Part shown: piece by piece, positions 62,811 to 64,000 of the stretch
How the letters are laid out: each line of letters begins with the position of its first letter
How positions within the stretch are numbered: the first letter of the stretch is position 1
Origin: Coprobacter fastidiosus
Lineage (GTDB): Bacteria > Bacteroidota > Bacteroidia > Bacteroidales > Coprobacteraceae
Direction of reading: 5' to 3'
Length of the DNA: 64,000 nucleotides
NCBI RefSeq assembly: GCF_030296935.1
Contig: NZ_AP028032.1
Location: 372,001 to 436,000 of the forward strand
The notes under the pieces: model-generated
Told to the model about the DNA's origin: nothing
What the model saw: the letters and a program-made list of their open reading frames with translations, nothing else
Databases searched by the model: none
Made by a program: the position numbers and the translations under genes

Positions 62811-63968
62811 ATGAAAGGTGTTTTCCCAATCGATAAGTTTAGAAATATAGAGACCCCTTTTTACTATTATGATACATCTTTACTGAGAAAGACATTAGAT
62901 AAAATAAAACAGGAAACATCTCTGTATTCAAATTACCATGTTCATTATGCTGTAAAGGCAAATGCTAATAATCGCATACTTTCTATTATCAGAGAAACCG
63001 GATTCGGTGCGGATTGTGTGAGTGGAGGAGAAATAAAGGCTGCTTTGGAAGCTGGATTCCCAGCTCATAAAATCGTTTTTGCAGGGGTTGGTAAAGCTGA
63101 TTGGGAGATTAAGTTGGGACTGGAGTCCGATATATATTGTTTTAACGTAGAATCTGTTCCGGAGTTGGATAATATTGATGCATTGGCTGCCTCATACGGC
63201 AAAACAGCATCGATAGCGTTACGTATCAATCCCAATATAGATGCACATACGCATCATTATATTACTACAGGGCTGAGTGAAAATAAGTTCGGAATAAGTT
63301 TGGTTCATTTAGATTCGGTACTTGATCATTTAGAGACATTGAAAAATGTCCGACTTATCGGATTGCATTTTCACATTGGTTCGCAGATTACCGATATGGA
63401 TTCATTCAAGGGGCTTTGTATTCGAATTAATGAAATACAAGAACATCTGTACCAACGGATGATTATCGTAGATTCCATAAATGTCGGTGGCGGTTTAGGA
63501 GTCAATTATGAAGAACCGGACAAACAGTCTGTTCCGGATTTTAAAAGTTATTTTGAGGTTTTTCATAAACATCTCAAATTGAGGCCTAAACAGGAAGTCC
63601 ATTTTGAATTAGGACGATCTGTCGTGTGTCAATGTGGTTCTTTGATTACAAAAGTCCTGTATGTGAAAGAGGGAGTAAACAAAAAATTTGTAATAACTGA
63701 TGCCGGGATGACGGATTTGATTCGTCCCGCCTTATATCAAGCTTATCATAAAATAGAAAATATTACTTCAGATCAGTTGCCGGAAGAGTATGATGTCGTA
63801 GGTCCTATTTGTGAATCGTCTGATTGTTTTGGAAAAATGGTCTCATTAAATAAAACTCAACGAGGAGATTTATTGGCTATCCGTTCGGCAGGTGCATATG
63901 GTGAAATTATGGCTTCACAATATAATTGTAGAAAATTGCCTAAAGCTTATTATCAAGATAAAATATGA
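62811..63968 (+). CDS. lysA: Diaminopimelate decarboxylase
   Basis: A 385-residue PLP enzyme of fold type III that converts meso-diaminopimelate to lysine. The PLP Lys is K49 in HYAVKANANN, followed by GFGADCVSGGEI and HFHIGSQI; the C-terminal GPICESSDCF supplies the substrate-binding residues. It starts 135 bases after lysC, beyond a terminator, and so may have its own promoter. Confidence 0.95.
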   Translation: MKGVFPIDKFRNIETPFYYYDTSLLRKTLDKIKQETSLYSNYHVHYAVKANANNRILSIIRETGFGADCVSGGEIKAALEAGFPAHKIVFAGVGKADWEIKLGLESDIYCFNVESVPELDNIDALAASYGKTASIALRINPNIDAHTHHYITTGLSENKFGISLVHLDSVLDHLETLKNVRLIGLHFHIGSQITDMDSFKGLCIRINEIQEHLYQRMIIVDSINVGGGLGVNYEEPDKQSVPDFKSYFEVFHKHLKLRPKQEVHFELGRSVVCQCGSLITKVLYVKEGVNKKFVITDAGMTDLIRPALYQAYHKIENITSDQLPEEYDVVGPICESSDCFGKMVSLNKTQRGDLLAIRSAGAYGEIMASQYNCRKLPKAYYQDKI

Positions 63969-64000
63969 TACTTTCGTAGGTCTCTTGACAAATAAAATAG

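Overview
The window reads as chromosomal DNA of an anaerobic member of the order Bacteroidales. The evidence is an AT-rich sequence, promoters of the Bacteroidetes type (a -7 box TAnnTTTG, sometimes with a TTG about 19 bases upstream), few clear Shine-Dalgarno sites, lipoproteins with acid-rich residues after the lipobox Cys, ECF sigma factors paired with envelope proteins, a TonB receptor with a carboxypeptidase-regulatory domain, and anaerobic enzymes such as flavodiiron protein and indolepyruvate:ferredoxin oxidoreductase. Genus cannot be fixed from the sequence alone. No rRNA, tRNA, CRISPR array, prophage or complete IS was seen.

Layout. 1-2518: a truncated NigD-like lipoprotein, then an ECF sigma factor overlapping a membrane-anchored beta-barrel partner. 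2656-8000 (minus): flavodiiron protein, an SLC45-type sugar transporter, and an operon DUF2148-aguA-aguB that converts agmatine to putrescine. 8291-12398: a small acidic protein, a secreted GH2 glycosidase and an AI-2E-family permease. 12643-16121 (minus): pfs-luxS and iorA-iorB. 16383-20437: a serine-type sulfatase, MltG and an MBL-fold hydrolase. 20683-24652: a four-gene operon (polyprenyl-phosphate GT2, double LAB_N membrane protein, GT39 transferase, UDP-glucuronate epimerase) that looks like a lipid-linked uronic acid transfer system for the envelope.

24733-31243: a structured leader RNA ending in an intrinsic terminator precedes a MATE efflux gene. It is followed by a redox operon (CMD protein, membrane polyferredoxin with an internal twin-arginine motif, Tat-exported Fe-S aldo/keto reductase, DUF1893, ECF transporter S subunit). 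31478-36143: an orphan ATP-grasp-like protein, a small secreted protein, a decayed fic gene, and the operon nitroreductase-DUF2520-kdsC-maf. 36292-42872: TonB receptor, comEC, rpe, and an ECF sigma factor with a 52-residue ORF behind it. 43173-48070: sugar nucleotidyltransferase, uvrA, and a YtxH/holin-X/coiled-coil trio.

48201-55811: lipoproteins, a TlpA-like thioredoxin, prmA, and a LacI regulator next to kduI-kduD-DUF4861. A 20-bp palindromic operator overlaps the kduI -7 box, so this is a self-contained unsaturated-uronate utilisation unit. 56194-63968: mtgA, purU-hisH-hisA-hisF-hisIE-ftsE, lysC and lysA.

Two 178-bp elements with matching terminal inverted repeats, plus partial copies, form a dispersed MITE-like family inserted next to stop codons and promoters. 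The leader RNA upstream of the MATE gene, the export-adapted Fe-S operon and the uronic acid operon are the most interesting items.
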